Shown piece after piece: positions 49,901 to 55,741 of a DNA stretch of 64,000 bases. Below the pieces are notes generated by a model. The model saw only the letters and a list, made by a program, of their open reading frames with translations. It was not told where the DNA came from and searched no databases. The position numbers and the translations under genes are program-made. Source of the DNA: Mactra quadrangularis (taxonomy: Eukaryota; Mollusca; Bivalvia; Venerida; Mactridae); assembly GCA_025267735.1 (NCBI GenBank), contig CM046301.1:55447872-55511871 (forward strand). Direction: 5' to 3'. Within the stretch, counting starts at the first letter, position 1, and each line of letters begins with the position of its first letter.

Positions 49901-50398
49901 TGCGCAGTATATTATACACAGTTCTGCTTAGCATCGCGTATGTATCATTGAAATCAGACAACATGTTAACTTACAGCTCTTTAAAACTTTGAGTCGAGGC
50001 TGATTTTTCTCTGTTTTCCTCTTGAAATTGTATCATTTGTGTCATAATCACATGGTATTGTCATGTGTTTTCTTCAGTCTACTTTTTTACTCATGTAAAC
50101 GGAACACAAATGTCATTTTGGCCATCGAAAAATTCGAATAATCTCATTTTGAGCCATCGTATCTTTTAAGAAATGACTGTGTATCAGATATTTGTTCGGG
50201 CACCTTGGTGTGCTTTTGAGTGATCACGCCAATTTTAAATACCGCGTCTGAAGCGTAACCACTGATTTTAGATAACAGTTCTTGGTTTCTTTTTACAGGT
50301 ATAACAAAGTTTTTCCACCTAACAATGATCTGAAATGCCATGACAATCCTGACGATCAAATTATAAAATGGCAAAAGTCACAAGTTACAAATTACTGA
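16450..50398 (+). CDS. ISM: Isthmin-like protein (TSR + AMOP), six coding exons, spliced
   Basis: Joined exons: 16450-16911, 29236-29773, 34588-34740, 47686-47793, 48804-49206, 50299-50398 (1764 nt, 587 residues). All five introns are GT-AG and the phases (0,1,1,1,2) agree. Order in the protein: a hydrophobic segment at about 113-131; a very basic linker at 192-214 in exon 2; a thrombospondin type 1 repeat (345-383, motif WSPWSSCSTSCG, six cysteines at 351, 355, 366, 370, 378, 383); an acidic/Ser linker; an AMOP domain (about 421-575) with the ITRGKAAGTP and LPWIICKGDWTR blocks. TSR followed by AMOP is diagnostic for isthmin, a secreted signalling protein in vertebrates. Three in-frame starts are possible: M1 (weak context), M49 at 16594, and M115 at 16792. 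Only M115 gives a classical cleavable signal peptide and a ~473-residue protein, near the vertebrate length. The 5' untranslated exons are unknown. Confidence 0.93.
17085..17345. mobile_element. CTTACGAT-type MITE, copy 1
   Basis: The left end TTTTTCACAAGAATATTTAC with ATCGTAAGTCAA faces the right end GACTTGCGATGATTTTTATC then GTAAGATTTTTTGTGAAAAG. This is the same inverted-end pattern as the copies at 27.24-27.86 kb and 44.65-44.89 kb, including the shared interior phrase AAAGTCAGAAGGAT (in complement). No coding capacity. Confidence 0.6.
17703..17722 (+). repeat. (GAACA)4 microsatellite
   Basis: Short pentanucleotide run. The complementary TTCTG run recurs at 22777, 41331 and 46471, and short GAACAGAAC strings lie near 23126 and 52774. 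Confidence 0.8.
19405..19864. mobile_element. hAT-type non-autonomous element, 460 bp, 8 bp TSD
   Basis: Starts TAGGGCTGTGAATCG and ends GCAGCAACCCTA. Flanked by TCAGTTAT (19397-19404) and TCAATTAT (19865-19872), an 8 bp duplication with one mismatch, which together with TAGGG ends fits hAT. The interior has no transposase. The first ~30 bp match the 47 bp element at 20228. Confidence 0.7.
20228..20274. mobile_element. 47 bp minimal hAT-type element
   Basis: Starts TAGGGCTTTGAATCGTTGAG and ends CCGCATCCCTA. Flanked by GCTGTGTA (20220-20227) and GCTGTGAA (20275-20282), 8 bp with one mismatch. It looks like an internal-deletion derivative of the element at 19405-19864, and is extremely short for a mobile unit. 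Confidence 0.6.
21145..21455 (+). repeat. Dispersed repeat, forward copy of an inverted pair
   Basis: Runs from TGCGTACAAAATAACGTGTT to TTTTTTGTTCGCACTATAG. The whole ~310 bp reappears in reverse complement at 25053-25368 at roughly 80 percent similarity by eye, for example CATGATGGATACCACCATTT in both. The ends GTGCGTACAAA and TTTGTTCGCACTATAG suggest a TIR element. Confidence 0.75.
21669..22045. mobile_element. Tc1/mariner-type MITE, 377 bp, TA TSD
   Basis: The left end CAGTACCCACCAAAAGTTTG and right end CTAAACTTTTGGTGGGTACTG are inverted copies, with TA at 21667-21668 and 22046-22047. It has no transposase. A second copy in opposite orientation, carrying a ~350 bp insertion, is at 37554-38290. 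Confidence 0.88.
22777..22847 (+). repeat. (TTCTG)n microsatellite, ~14 units
   Basis: Uninterrupted TTCTG pentanucleotide run, the longest of several in the window. Confidence 0.95.
24830..25050. repeat. Degenerate ACATGAGAAAAC repeat
   Basis: Repeated variants of ACACATGAGAAAACAT with irregular spacing. The cysteine-rich open frame on the minus strand here is a by-product of the repeat and not a gene. Confidence 0.65.
25053..25368 (-). repeat. Dispersed repeat, reverse copy of an inverted pair
   Basis: Reverse-complement partner of 21145-21455. The two arms enclose 3.6 kb, so the region could fold or recombine as an inverted repeat. More simply, two copies of one element landed in opposite orientation. 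Confidence 0.75.
26031..26371. mobile_element. Putative TIR element (CAGTCCCATAAA ends)
   Basis: CCAGTCCCATAAAATCG at the left faces TTTATGGGACTG at the right, with CGTAC-rich palindromic sequence inside. No clear target duplication and no coding capacity. Confidence 0.45.
26746..26763 (+). repeat. Poly-C run
   Basis: A run of about 17 C in otherwise AT-rich DNA; its length is probably unreliable in sequencing. Confidence 0.85.
27243..27862. mobile_element. CTTACGAT-type MITE, copy 2, interrupted
   Basis: The left end GATCTTACGATAAAACTCAT with CGTAAGTC faces the right end ACGATAACTTTTATCGTAAT and AGTGAAAAGGTGCAC. Compared with copy 3 (44645-44890) it carries a ~363 bp insertion at 27355-27717; the sequence on either side of the insertion is continuous in copy 3 (ACTGAATAATGTAGAAT). 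Confidence 0.75.
27355..27717. mobile_element. AGGGACYTTAGTCAG-type MITE, nested
   Basis: Starts AGGGACCTTAGTCAGTTATT and ends AACTGACTAAAGTCTCT, with longer imperfect inverted similarity inside (AGTAGGTCC... on both sides). It is inserted in the CTTACGAT-type MITE. A second copy in the other orientation is at 47842-48203. Confidence 0.8.
28138..28365 (+). mobile_element. tRNA-Thr-like SINE, family B, copy 1
   Basis: The tRNA-like head starts GCGTGGTCGAGTGGGAAAG (A box). It has an anticodon-loop-like CTAGTAA and a B-box-like GGTTCCAATC. The tail shares AGTGATTAATCTAAAT with the sequence flanking the 46 bp satellite and with the reverse copy at 31.8-32.0 kb. Confidence 0.7.
28446..28899. mobile_element. 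Putative hAT-like element (TAGGGCTGTCACGAT)
   Basis: Begins TAGGGCTGTCACGATACG and ends CGTCCCTTA, with internal inverted phrases such as GGTATATTGCGAT against ATCGCAATATATC. No clear 8 bp duplication, so boundaries are tentative. Confidence 0.5.
29236..29773 (+). CDS. ISM: Isthmin exon 2 (basic linker)
   Basis: Acceptor TTTCAG at 29230-29235 and donor AAG|GTAAGC, phases 0 in and 1 out. It encodes residues 155-334: a Ser/Thr-rich start, then a Lys/Arg stretch at 192-214, a CSDC pair at about 240-243, and a less basic C-terminal half. I recognise no named domain. The basic run could act as a heparin-binding or furin-type processing region; that is inference. Confidence 0.9.
29930..30080 (-). 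mobile_element. tRNA-derived SINE fragment, family C, copy 2
   Basis: In minus orientation GATCGAGAGGTCCCAGGTTC (B-box side) is followed by TTGAGCAAGAAATTTACC, matching the copy at 1610-1770. Confidence 0.55.
30683..31065. mobile_element. Putative TIR element (TAGAGCTGTCA ends)
   Basis: TAGAGCTGTCATCGATT at the left faces AATCAATGACAGCTCTA at the right. The interior is rich in TATCGATA-type palindromes (GTATCGTCGATATTTATTT appears twice). No transposase. Confidence 0.65.
31244..31487. mobile_element. CAGGGGCGGATCC-type hAT MITE, copy 1
   Basis: Begins CAGGGGCGGATCCAGG and ends CTGGATCCGCCCATG, with G-rich runs and repeated GGGGGTCCGAA inside. Copy 2, in opposite orientation, is at 56623-56915 and shares the interior phrase ACTTAAAAATGACTTAC. 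No clear target duplication here. Confidence 0.8.
31800..32036 (-). mobile_element. tRNA-Thr-like SINE, family B, copy 2
   Basis: On the minus strand GGCGTGGCCGAGCGGTTACG (A box), an anticodon-loop-like CTGGTAA, and GGTTCGAATCC (B box). The tail then passes through GAAGCTGACTCGAAGGTGAT to TTGTAAGAACTTGTTTCATA. That tail is the sequence in which the 46 bp satellite is embedded at 4.6-5.8 kb. Confidence 0.8.
34588..34740 (+). CDS. ISM: Isthmin exon 3 (thrombospondin type 1 repeat)
   Basis: Acceptor GTTTCAG and donor GAAG|GTTAGA, phase 1 in and out. Residues 334-385 contain WSPWSSCSTSCGAG and the remaining TSR cysteines (C366, C370, C378, C383). A phase 1-1 TSR exon is the usual arrangement for this domain. 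Confidence 0.95.
34841..34940 (+). repeat. 20 bp tandem repeat, 5 units
   Basis: Two 20 bp variants alternate, AATGCATCGATGGTTATTAC and AATGAATTAATGGTTATTAC; the first unit lacks one G. It starts about 100 bp inside intron 3. Confidence 0.85.
36884..37150 (+). mobile_element. tRNA-derived SINE, family D, copy 1
   Basis: The tRNA-like B box is GGTTCGATTCCC at 36904-36915, followed by a ~200 bp body with GGTTAACAGCTAAATCCAGA and the end GTTGCTACGGCGTTAAACC and a CA-rich tail. The same body occurs at 60858-61077 with a clear 13 bp target duplication. Confidence 0.75.
37554..38290. mobile_element. Tc1/mariner-type MITE, copy 2, interrupted
   Basis: Reverse-orientation relative of 21669-22045: starts CTGTACCCACCAAAAGTTTA and ends CAAACTTTGGTGGGTACTA. 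Continuity with copy 1 is broken at about 37878-38227. There a ~350 bp segment starting GTCTGGTTAACAGTGG, with an internal diverged duplicate (CCGGTTAACAGTAGC), is inserted. Confidence 0.78.
39175..39345. mobile_element. Foldback MITE (GGCCGATTTACGCCATG)
   Basis: GGCTGATTTACGCCATGCCG at the left faces ATGGCGTAAATCGGCC at the right, and the inner sequence CGTATTTTCGTTTCTTC is also mirrored. The element is almost entirely inverted repeat. Confidence 0.8.
39385..39530. mobile_element. Foldback MITE (TTTCTCAACTGTCAAAAC), copy 1
   Basis: TTTCTCAACTGTCAAAACAT with AATAATTTCACGGTGA faces TCACCGTGAAATTATT with TTTTGACAGTCAAGAAAA. A second copy in opposite orientation is at 52858-53000. Confidence 0.75.
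40230..40305 (+). repeat. tRNA-Thr-like SINE head or tRNA pseudogene
   Basis: GGGATGAATAGCCAAGTGGA (A box region), an anticodon-loop-like CTTGTAA (TGT) and GGTTCGAATCCCACT (B box). Base pairing of the acceptor stem is poor and an A-rich stretch follows, so I read it as a SINE head rather than a working tRNA. Confidence 0.55.
40320..40464 (+). repeat. AAAAGACCGAAATGC tandem repeat
   Basis: Irregular copies of GACCGAAATGCAAAAA with short variants, running directly into the purine-rich tract. Confidence 0.75.
40465..41045 (+). repeat. ~580 bp purine-rich (GAGAGGGA)n tract
   Basis: Almost all A and G on the plus strand, built from GAGAGGGAGAGA and GTATGGAGGAGGGA variants. The long open frames on both strands (Arg/Glu/Gly on plus, Ser/Leu/Pro on minus) are composition artefacts. 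Mirror symmetry and strand asymmetry favour triplex-type structures. Confidence 0.92.
41331..41385 (+). repeat. (TTCTG)n microsatellite, imperfect
   Basis: Pentanucleotide run with a few substitutions (TATTC, CTCTG, TTTTG). Confidence 0.85.
42370..43100 (+). repeat. Dispersed repeat E, copy 1, carrying the Mutator-like insertion
   Basis: Outside the insertion at 42497-42934 the sequence aligns with 53990-54600: GATTCAAAACTATG, ACAAATGAACT, GCTAACATG, AGTAAATTCCAT, ATGATACATTCA. The two copies carry different insertions, a Mutator-like element here and a Helitron there. The nature of the underlying repeat is unknown. Confidence 0.65.
42497..42934. mobile_element. Mutator-like non-autonomous element, intact copy (438 bp)
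   Basis: Begins TTGTCTGGTTCCCAG and ends GCAGACTA; subterminal GTCAGGCAAAGC faces GCTTGCCTGACC. Flanked by CGTATGGAT (42488-42496) and CGTATGGAC (42935-42943), a 9 bp duplication with one mismatch. It is the uninterrupted relative of 7773-15110 and provides the empty site (ATTATGTTTTC at about 42577) for the 6.85 kb insertion there. Confidence 0.85.
44434..44484. repeat. ~65 bp hairpin family, one of four in intron 3
   Basis: GATCGAGAATCTTGATAACC then TCTGTGTACGAGAATG, facing a degenerate left arm. Better-preserved members read CATTCTCGTACCCAGAGG on one side and CTCTGGGTACGAGAATG on the other. Confidence 0.65.
44645..44890. mobile_element. CTTACGAT-type MITE, copy 3 (intact)
   Basis: CACAAAAAATCTTACGATAA at the left faces TTCGTAAGATTTTTTCTG at the right. 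It is the uninterrupted comparison copy for 27243-27862. Confidence 0.75.
45179..45255. repeat. ~65 bp hairpin family member
   Basis: ATTCTCGTACCTGGAGGCTA faces TAGCCTCTGGGTACGAGAAT; GATCGAGAATC lies in the middle. Confidence 0.75.
45453..45516. repeat. ~65 bp hairpin family member
   Basis: CATTTTCGTACCCCGAGG faces CTCTGGGTACGAGAATG, with TTATCAAGATTCTC between. Confidence 0.75.
46191..46298 (+). repeat. 36 bp tandem repeat, 3 units
   Basis: Units begin GACCGGATTGTCCGC, GACCGGCTAGTCCGC and GACCGGATAGTCCGC and end in GGGTTTTAT-type sequence. It is GC-rich against the surrounding DNA. Confidence 0.85.
46471..46508 (+). repeat. (TTCTG)n microsatellite
   Basis: About six units of TTCTG, followed by a short duplicated TAGTCTGT. 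Confidence 0.85.
47096..47164. repeat. ~65 bp hairpin family member
   Basis: CATTCTCGTTCCCAGAGG with TTATCAAGATTCTCGATC faces CTATGGGTATGAGAATG. Confidence 0.7.
47686..47793 (+). CDS. ISM: Isthmin exon 4 (Ser/acidic linker)
   Basis: Acceptor ATTTCAG and donor CCAG|GTAAAG, phase 1 in and out. It encodes residues 385-421: a Ser/Glu/Asp-rich start (SSNEDSSSTIS), then KWEHKGFVPPIS and PEQEYLDP. It joins the TSR to the AMOP domain. It was found only because the frame stays open across both splice sites with neighbouring exons, so it is a little less certain than exons 3 and 5. Confidence 0.85.
47794..48803 (+). other. Isthmin intron 4 (1.0 kb)
   Basis: Mostly filled by the AGGGACYTTAGTCAG-type MITE at 47842-48203. 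The rest is AT-rich, with a short palindrome ATAATGTCTATATTATAGAC near 48485. Confidence 0.8.
47842..48203. mobile_element. AGGGACYTTAGTCAG-type MITE, copy 2
   Basis: AGGGACTTTAGTCAGTTATC at the left faces GTAACTGACTAAGGTCTCT at the right. Opposite in orientation to 27355-27717; the interior shares AAAATCCGAGTAATTCAACT-like and AGTAGGTCCTTACAGTTGGA-like sequence. Confidence 0.8.
48804..49206 (+). CDS. ISM: Isthmin exon 5 (AMOP domain)
   Basis: Acceptor TTTTCCAG and donor CAAG|GTAAGT, phases 1 in and 2 out. Residues 421-555 carry most of the AMOP domain: DEDVCGNWVKC, LPACPCLFP (C448, C450), RWTDAS, CMRSSL, QQCCYDSG, ITRGKAAGTP and LPWIICKGDWTR. These blocks are the strongest family signature in the gene. 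Confidence 0.96.
49207..50298 (+). other. Isthmin intron 5 (1.1 kb)
   Basis: Contains the family A SINE at 49446-49732. No other feature seen. Confidence 0.8.
49446..49732 (+). mobile_element. tRNA-derived SINE, family A, copy 2
   Basis: The head CGGGTCGATAGCGCAGTTGG (A box) and GGTTCGAATCCCATCC (B box) are followed by the family body. Flanked by CTACCTTATATATA (49432-49445) and CTACGTTATATATA (49733-49746), a 14 bp duplication with one mismatch. It sits inside isthmin intron 5 in sense orientation. Confidence 0.9.
50299..50398 (+). CDS. ISM: Isthmin exon 6 (C-terminus and stop)
   Basis: Acceptor TTTTACAG, phase 2 in. Completes R555, continues YNKVFPPNNDLKCHDNPDD, and ends at TGA 50396-50398 after VTNY. 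The last AMOP cysteine (C568) is here. Confidence 0.93.
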
Positions 50399-51667
50399 AG
50401 GAGCGACAGTAGTACATTTGTAACGGAATTGAAAGCACAACTATCGGTTGGATGGAGCGCTGGGTCAAGTGTTGTGGTCCAACTATAGCCAAAATACCAC
50501 GGTAGCTGTTTGTTTCAATGTGGTCGGAGTGGTGTTATTGGTATTTAAAGATGTTTGTTAATGGCAATTAGTATCGGTGATAAGGCCAATCAGTATTGAC
50601 TAATCTACGCCCATGGTTGAACCAACCAGTCTGGGTCTACATATGCCATGGACAGACCCTTACGAAAAAAAAACAAAATTCACTTTTATTTCTGAGTTTT
50701 GACAACACAATGATTGGGCTGTTCCCTTCACTCATACCAATCAAGTATCGATCATATTATATATTTTAAGTATTGTCTCGATATGAAATCGTTTGAACAA
50801 CAAACATTACTTTCATTTGTATATATGCGCCGGACATGTGTAACCCACCCCTCGGGGAATACCGCAGACTTTGAATCCAGCAAACCCCTGGTAAATTCCC
50901 CGCCATGCAGGGACATTCGGATAAAAAGCCCAATAAAGAAAAACAACTGGGACTAAATCGCTGCAAGAAAAATGATCCTCTACATTCGCTTTGCAGTGCG
51001 AGTATGTTCAAAGATTACACTGATGTGAGACAGTTCTTTTTCCCGCTATCCCGTGTACTGCCTATGGGATAGGGGTGCGGGTAACATTTGACTGGTGCAT
51101 TATAAAATGCCTCATCTAATATATTTTACACATTTTATGTACGTTATGAACTTGTTTACTATTTATGTATAAGAATATCCATGGATGTGATTTAGATCTT
51201 AATACAGAACAGTTATAGGACTTCGAACCCATTATCAAATCTATGTTCGCGTTGAATACGCATTGAAATGTGTGGAAACTGACTTACGTTCTAAAAAAGA
51301 GACAGTTCTACAGTTATGTGGTCTCTTTCTTCTTTCATGTGAATACTATTAACACTATTTCATTGGTTTCATGACAAAGCTGATTTGTACTAGTGAATAT
51401 GTTGAAGTCTTTGAAAGTCTTCTACAATGTTATACTTGCCACTTGTAATTATATACCTTCAGCGAAGAATACGTATGCCGCCATTTTGTTTGTTAATATA
51501 ATTATAATCAAATGCGTATGAATATTAGATTTTTTTGTAAAAAATAGTGCCAGTAAATTAACAATTGTGTGATCACTGAAATGTATCCAAATTAGGTTGA
51601 AAAAAGTAATCCTTCTTCAAAATGAGGATGAATTGATACATATACATGTTAGGGTAATGAATAATAA
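50399..51667. other. Isthmin 3' region
   Basis: Probably 3' untranslated sequence at first. The first AATAAA noticed is at 50932. No further gene or repeat seen before the MITE at 51668. Confidence 0.5.
50932..50937 (+). terminator. Possible polyadenylation signal of isthmin
   Basis: AATAAA 534 bp after the stop codon. A position-based guess; other AT-rich hexamers follow downstream. Confidence 0.35.
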
Positions 51668-51878
51668 CTGGGCCGAGTTCAGTTACCGCGAACGTTACAG
51701 AACGTTCCGTAACGATACATTCGGAACTCCTCGATCATTTGCTGCGAATAATCTCGGACATATTTAGACGCTATTTTGAAACTACCGGTGTTAAAGTAAA
51801 CAATTATATGGCCGAGGAGTTCCGAATGTATCGTTATGTAACGTTCTGTAACGTTCGCGGTAACTGAACTCAGCCCTG
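51668..51878. mobile_element. CAGGGCTG-type foldback MITE, copy 1 (211 bp)
   Basis: The left end CTGGGCCGAGTTCAGTTACC and the right end GGTAACTGAACTCAGCCCTG are inverted. The mirrored part extends through CGCGAACGTTACAGAACG and ATACATTCGGAACTCCTCG. Relatives at 55742-56345 and 59675-59998. Confidence 0.85.
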
Positions 51879-52385
51879 TACTTGCCGTTTTAAACAGGGT
51901 GATATGTAGTTCGGTGCGGATGAATACAACATATCGTCCTATAAAAGATAGGGCCAGTGATTGTTTACGTTTTCAGCATTTTTGATTTATTCTACTCACT
52001 TATTAAACGGGTGACTTTATGTTATATATATTATTTTTCTTTGATTACATGTGTTTGCCTGAAGTAATCGATCATTCCGTATGAACGATATAGTGTTTTA
52101 TACAGAATACTTTGTTGTTATATTTCATGTTTTATATTGTTTATCAATTAAAATTGTCGTCTGAATATCTTGTCTTGTGTTGCTGGTTTTTTTGCCCACA
52201 TTTTGCTGCATCCTAAGTCTTTACAAGGTTAGAACTTGAAATCTACTTTATGCTCAGAATTTCAGCTGCGTTCAGACAAGGACCTTATATAAACATAGAT
52301 CTCCATTGTTTGGATAACAGATCTTTGATAATAAGTAAACAATATGAGAAAGTCTTCATAAAAACTTATACATTTACATCGATAT
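51879..52385. other. Intergenic, nothing seen
   Basis: AT-rich, no supportable feature. Confidence 0.4.
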
Positions 52386-52640
52386 GTAGCGCGCCGGGAT
52401 TTGGAATCTCGTGTCCCGAAAGGGGTACGGGTTCGAATCCCACCCGAGGAGGTTATACCCTTCCATGAAAATTTGACAATAATCATTGATTAGATAATAT
52501 GGAGAAGTTTCCGGCCTTTTGAAGGGGTATAGTGAGTACTGGTTATGGACAAGGGTCCAGGAAAGCTGTGTTAGGTGCGTTGGACGCCGTGAAATGACCT
52601 AAATTGTGTTGACACGCCGTAAAACCCAGTTAAAAATGTG
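52386..52640 (+). mobile_element. tRNA-derived SINE, family A, copy 3 (5'-truncated)
   Basis: Starts within the head at GCGCCGGGATTTGGAATCTC and keeps GGTTCGAATCCCACCC and the family body to the GACACGCCGTAAAACCCAG end. The A box is lost. Target duplication not identified. Confidence 0.82.
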
Positions 52641-52857
52641 TATACGTTCGCAAACAGTTTCCTGAACTGAGTCTGCATGCATCATGATGATTTAGATCAT
52701 AGTTTAACATTAGGAAAGAAAACAAGCTTAAGAATAAAATTGAGTTCCGGGCTGAGAGTTTGCTCTCAAAACGGAACAGAACAGAACTTATGTATGTCAG
52801 TAACTTCTAATTGTAGTACACGATGATGTACGAGCAAATTTACACGAACCAATTATT

Positions 52858-53000
52858 GATATAGTCCATTTTTTCTCATCTGTCAAAGTCTGAATAATTT
52901 CATGGTGAATGATTACGCACTATCTCAATATCACGAGTATTAGACAAAGAAGTCACCGTGAAATTATTCATGTTTTGACAGTTGAGAAAAAACGGACTAT
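52858..53000. mobile_element. Foldback MITE (TTTCTCAACTGTCAAAAC), copy 2
   Basis: TTTTTCTCATCTGTCAAAGT with AATAATTTCATGGTGA faces TCACCGTGAAATTATTCATG with TTTTGACAGTTGAGAAAA. Relative of 39385-39530. Confidence 0.78.
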
Positions 53001-53122
53001 ATATAGACATAGACGTAATTTTAATGCAAAAAAGACTATATATATAAAATTCTTTCAAATGACGGTTATTAAATTTCGGCAACAGTATCAATATTAATAA
53101 AATGTTGTTTACAATGTGATGT

Positions 53123-53283
53123 ACAGTCTGGCCTGCATATCGTGAACATCGGTTCTGCCATATAGAAAGAGAATTTAGACTCGGGACAAATGAGTTACTA
53201 TTAGGATAACATCACAGAATAACATCAAGACTGTAACTTAATATGTTTGAATGCCGAGGGTCGCTAATGTAGGCCAGACTTAG
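53123..53283. mobile_element. Short TIR element (AGTCTGGCCTGCAT)
   Basis: ACAGTCTGGCCTGCAT at the left faces ATGTAGGCCAGACTTAG at the right, 161 bp in total. Only one copy seen in the window. Confidence 0.55.
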
Positions 53284-53989
53284 AGTGTTGAACAGATATC
53301 AGATTGCTATAAAAAATAGATACATTTAGTTGCAATAAGTTGCTATTGTATTAGTAGTACTATGATAAATACAAAGGTGAGAGAAGTGTTTACCTAGAAA
53401 AAAAAACAACTTTTATATGTATGTATACAAATACTTATATATGTAACAAATAAAATACTAGAGCTCTTGGTTAGTATCATTAAAATGTATTGTACATTTT
53501 AAATATAAGGTAGACAATCCCTGATGAAACTGTCAATTGAAGTAAGTTGTTGCCTCCCTTCTGTATAAGAAAATAAATTGAATGAACCAATGATATCAAA
53601 ACGACGTATTATTTGATTATGGAATTTAACTAGTCAAGTCAAGTTAAAATATATTTTATTGGCATAAACAATATGTTCATCGCCAAGAAAAACTTTAGCA
53701 GTATTTTTACAAATAACGTAAATAAAAATTTAAATATATAAGAAAAGCATGCACAATTGATAAACAAAATTATATATGGCAAAACACATACTAATTAAAA
53801 AGAGAAAAATGTATCATATAACGTGGAATTCACTATTCTCATAATACATTATCTTTTGTTCAACATTATAGCATATCGATAGCTCATTAGCTGTTATTAT
53901 CCTTTTTTCAAATTTTCTAAACTGAATATCCATTTTATCATCGCATTTAATAATATAGGTATTGAATCCCAGTTGCCAGAGAATTCAAC
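53284..53989. other. Intergenic, nothing seen
   Basis: AT-rich, no supportable feature. Confidence 0.4.
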
Positions 53990-54600
53990 TATAAGATTCA
54001 AAACTATGAACTTTAACCCTAAATTTAGTTCATGCGGCGCATGAACATAATTCCCTTTGAGTCTCTATCAACCAAAAATGGTATAATAAACTTTAAATGT
54101 GAATTTTGTTCATGACCTGTATGAACATAATATAAAATATGAGACCTCACAAACAAATGAACTTTCAATATGCTAACATGATGAGCTCGTAAGTTGAAAT
54201 AGTAAATTCCATATTATACTAGATGAGAGCCCGTGCAAGCACGGGCTTTAGCAAACTCCTCACAGTGCTTAAGTCACGCTTTGCTACTTAATTATTGATT
54301 TGATAAAGGGAGATAACCGCTGCGGCGAGTTTGGTTTGACGTGTCTATTTTTAGTTTTATCTATTTTTAGACACAAAAAACCCCATTTTTTGTTGATTTT
54401 TGGCAGTTTTTGCAAATATCAAGAGGCTTTGTCAAAAAAGAATTGTCAACTTGATATGCCGGTATATATGTGCTCCAGCGACAAACAAAAAGATTTATTC
54501 AAAGCTGCGCAGTTTCTTCCACAAAACAGGAAACTCGCAAATTTAATAGTATAGATGATACATTCAGTATTCAAATACCATGGTGTTTCAAGGTGATTGA
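53990..54600 (+). repeat. Dispersed repeat E, copy 2, carrying the Helitron
   Basis: Aligns with 42370-43100 outside the respective insertions. Left part GATTCAAAACTATG through AGTAAATTCCAT; right part TGATACATTCAGTATTCAAA, resuming at 54556. Confidence 0.65.
54219..54555 (-). mobile_element. Non-autonomous Helitron, 337 bp
   Basis: Read on the minus strand it starts TCTATACTATTAAA and ends with the hairpin GCCCGTGC-TT-GCACGGGC, then TCTCAT and CTAG. These are the canonical 5' TC and 3' hairpin plus CTRR termini. It lies between A (54218) and T (54556) without duplication. The paralogous empty site at about 43050 reads TGTAAATGATACATTC, with A and T adjacent. It contains no Rep/helicase; the open frame at 54300-54554 is incidental. 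Confidence 0.88.
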
Positions 54601-55069
54601 TGTAATAATGTAAATAAACAAATTATACATCAATTCATAACCTTAACGTGGTACTAAATATCGTATTTTTACAAATTGACTTCACATTGAGGCCAGTAAA
54701 GGAAATGAGTAATAAGCACAGTTTTACTACATTACAGAACTCCGACATTGGGCCGCTTTTGAACATGAGTGTGACTTTGGCCGTAACAGTCGCACAAGCT
54801 GTAATGCGGCTAACCATATCAAATGTATTGTGACTGTAAAAGTTTGAGACCCACTTACGCCATTTCACAGTGTTTAGTCACTTTATCTATAATTACAGCT
54901 AATGTAGTAAACAAAGATTTGTTTTCGCCGATTTCCATTTCCAGATAAATATTTCAATGACATCAAATATTGCATGATAAAACTACTACCTTTATTTTCA
55001 AGCAAATTCCAAATTGACCCAGCGAGTTATGATCGAAAAGCTTCAAATCTTTGCTTGATAAAAGTGAAT
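54601..55069. other. Intergenic, nothing seen
   Basis: AT-rich sequence leading into the 56 bp satellite; no supportable feature. Confidence 0.4.
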
Positions 55070-55741
55070 AGAGCTGTACACTAGGTCATTAACAAATAAT
55101 ATTACATGTACATTTATGTGCAAATAGAGCTGTACACTAGGTCATTAACAAATAATAATACATGTACATTTATGTGCAGATAGAGCTGTACACTAGGTCA
55201 TTAACAAAAAACAATACATGTACATTTATGTGCAGATAGAGCTGTACACTAGGTCATTAACAAATAATAATACATGTACATTTATGTGCAGATAGAGCTG
55301 TACACTAGGTCATTAACAAAAAACAATACATGTACATTTATGTGCAGATAGAGCTGTACACTAGGTCATTAACAAATAATAATACATGTACATTTATGTG
55401 CAAATAGAGCTGTACACTAGGTCATTAACAAATAATAATACATGTACATATATGTGCAAATAGAGCTGTACACTAGGTCATTAACAAATAATAATACATG
55501 TACATTTATGTGCAGATAGAGCTGTACACTAGGTCATTAACAAATAATAATACATGTACATATATGTGCAAATAGAGCTGTACACTAGGTCATTAACAAA
55601 TAATAATACATGTACATATATGTGCAGATAGAGCTGTACACTAGGTCATTAACAAATAGTAATACATGTACATTTATGTGCAAATAGAGCTGTACACTAG
55701 GTCATTAACAAATAATAATACATGTACATATATGTGCAAAT
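55070..55741 (+). repeat. 56 bp satellite, exactly 12 units
   Basis: The unit begins AGAGCTGTACACTAGGTCAT and ends TTATGTGCAAAT or TTATGTGCAGAT; 672 bp divides into 12 units with no length variation. Point variants (TAATAATA/AAAACAATA, CATTTATG/CATATATG, CAAAT/CAGAT) are shuffled among units. A 13th unit is started at 55742, interrupted by a MITE, and resumes at about 56346 (TACACTAGGTCACGAACAAA). Confidence 0.95.

Noticed and set aside
54300..54554. 84-codon frame on the plus strand
   Set aside because: It lies wholly inside the non-autonomous Helitron, on the opposite strand to the element, and has no recognisable feature.
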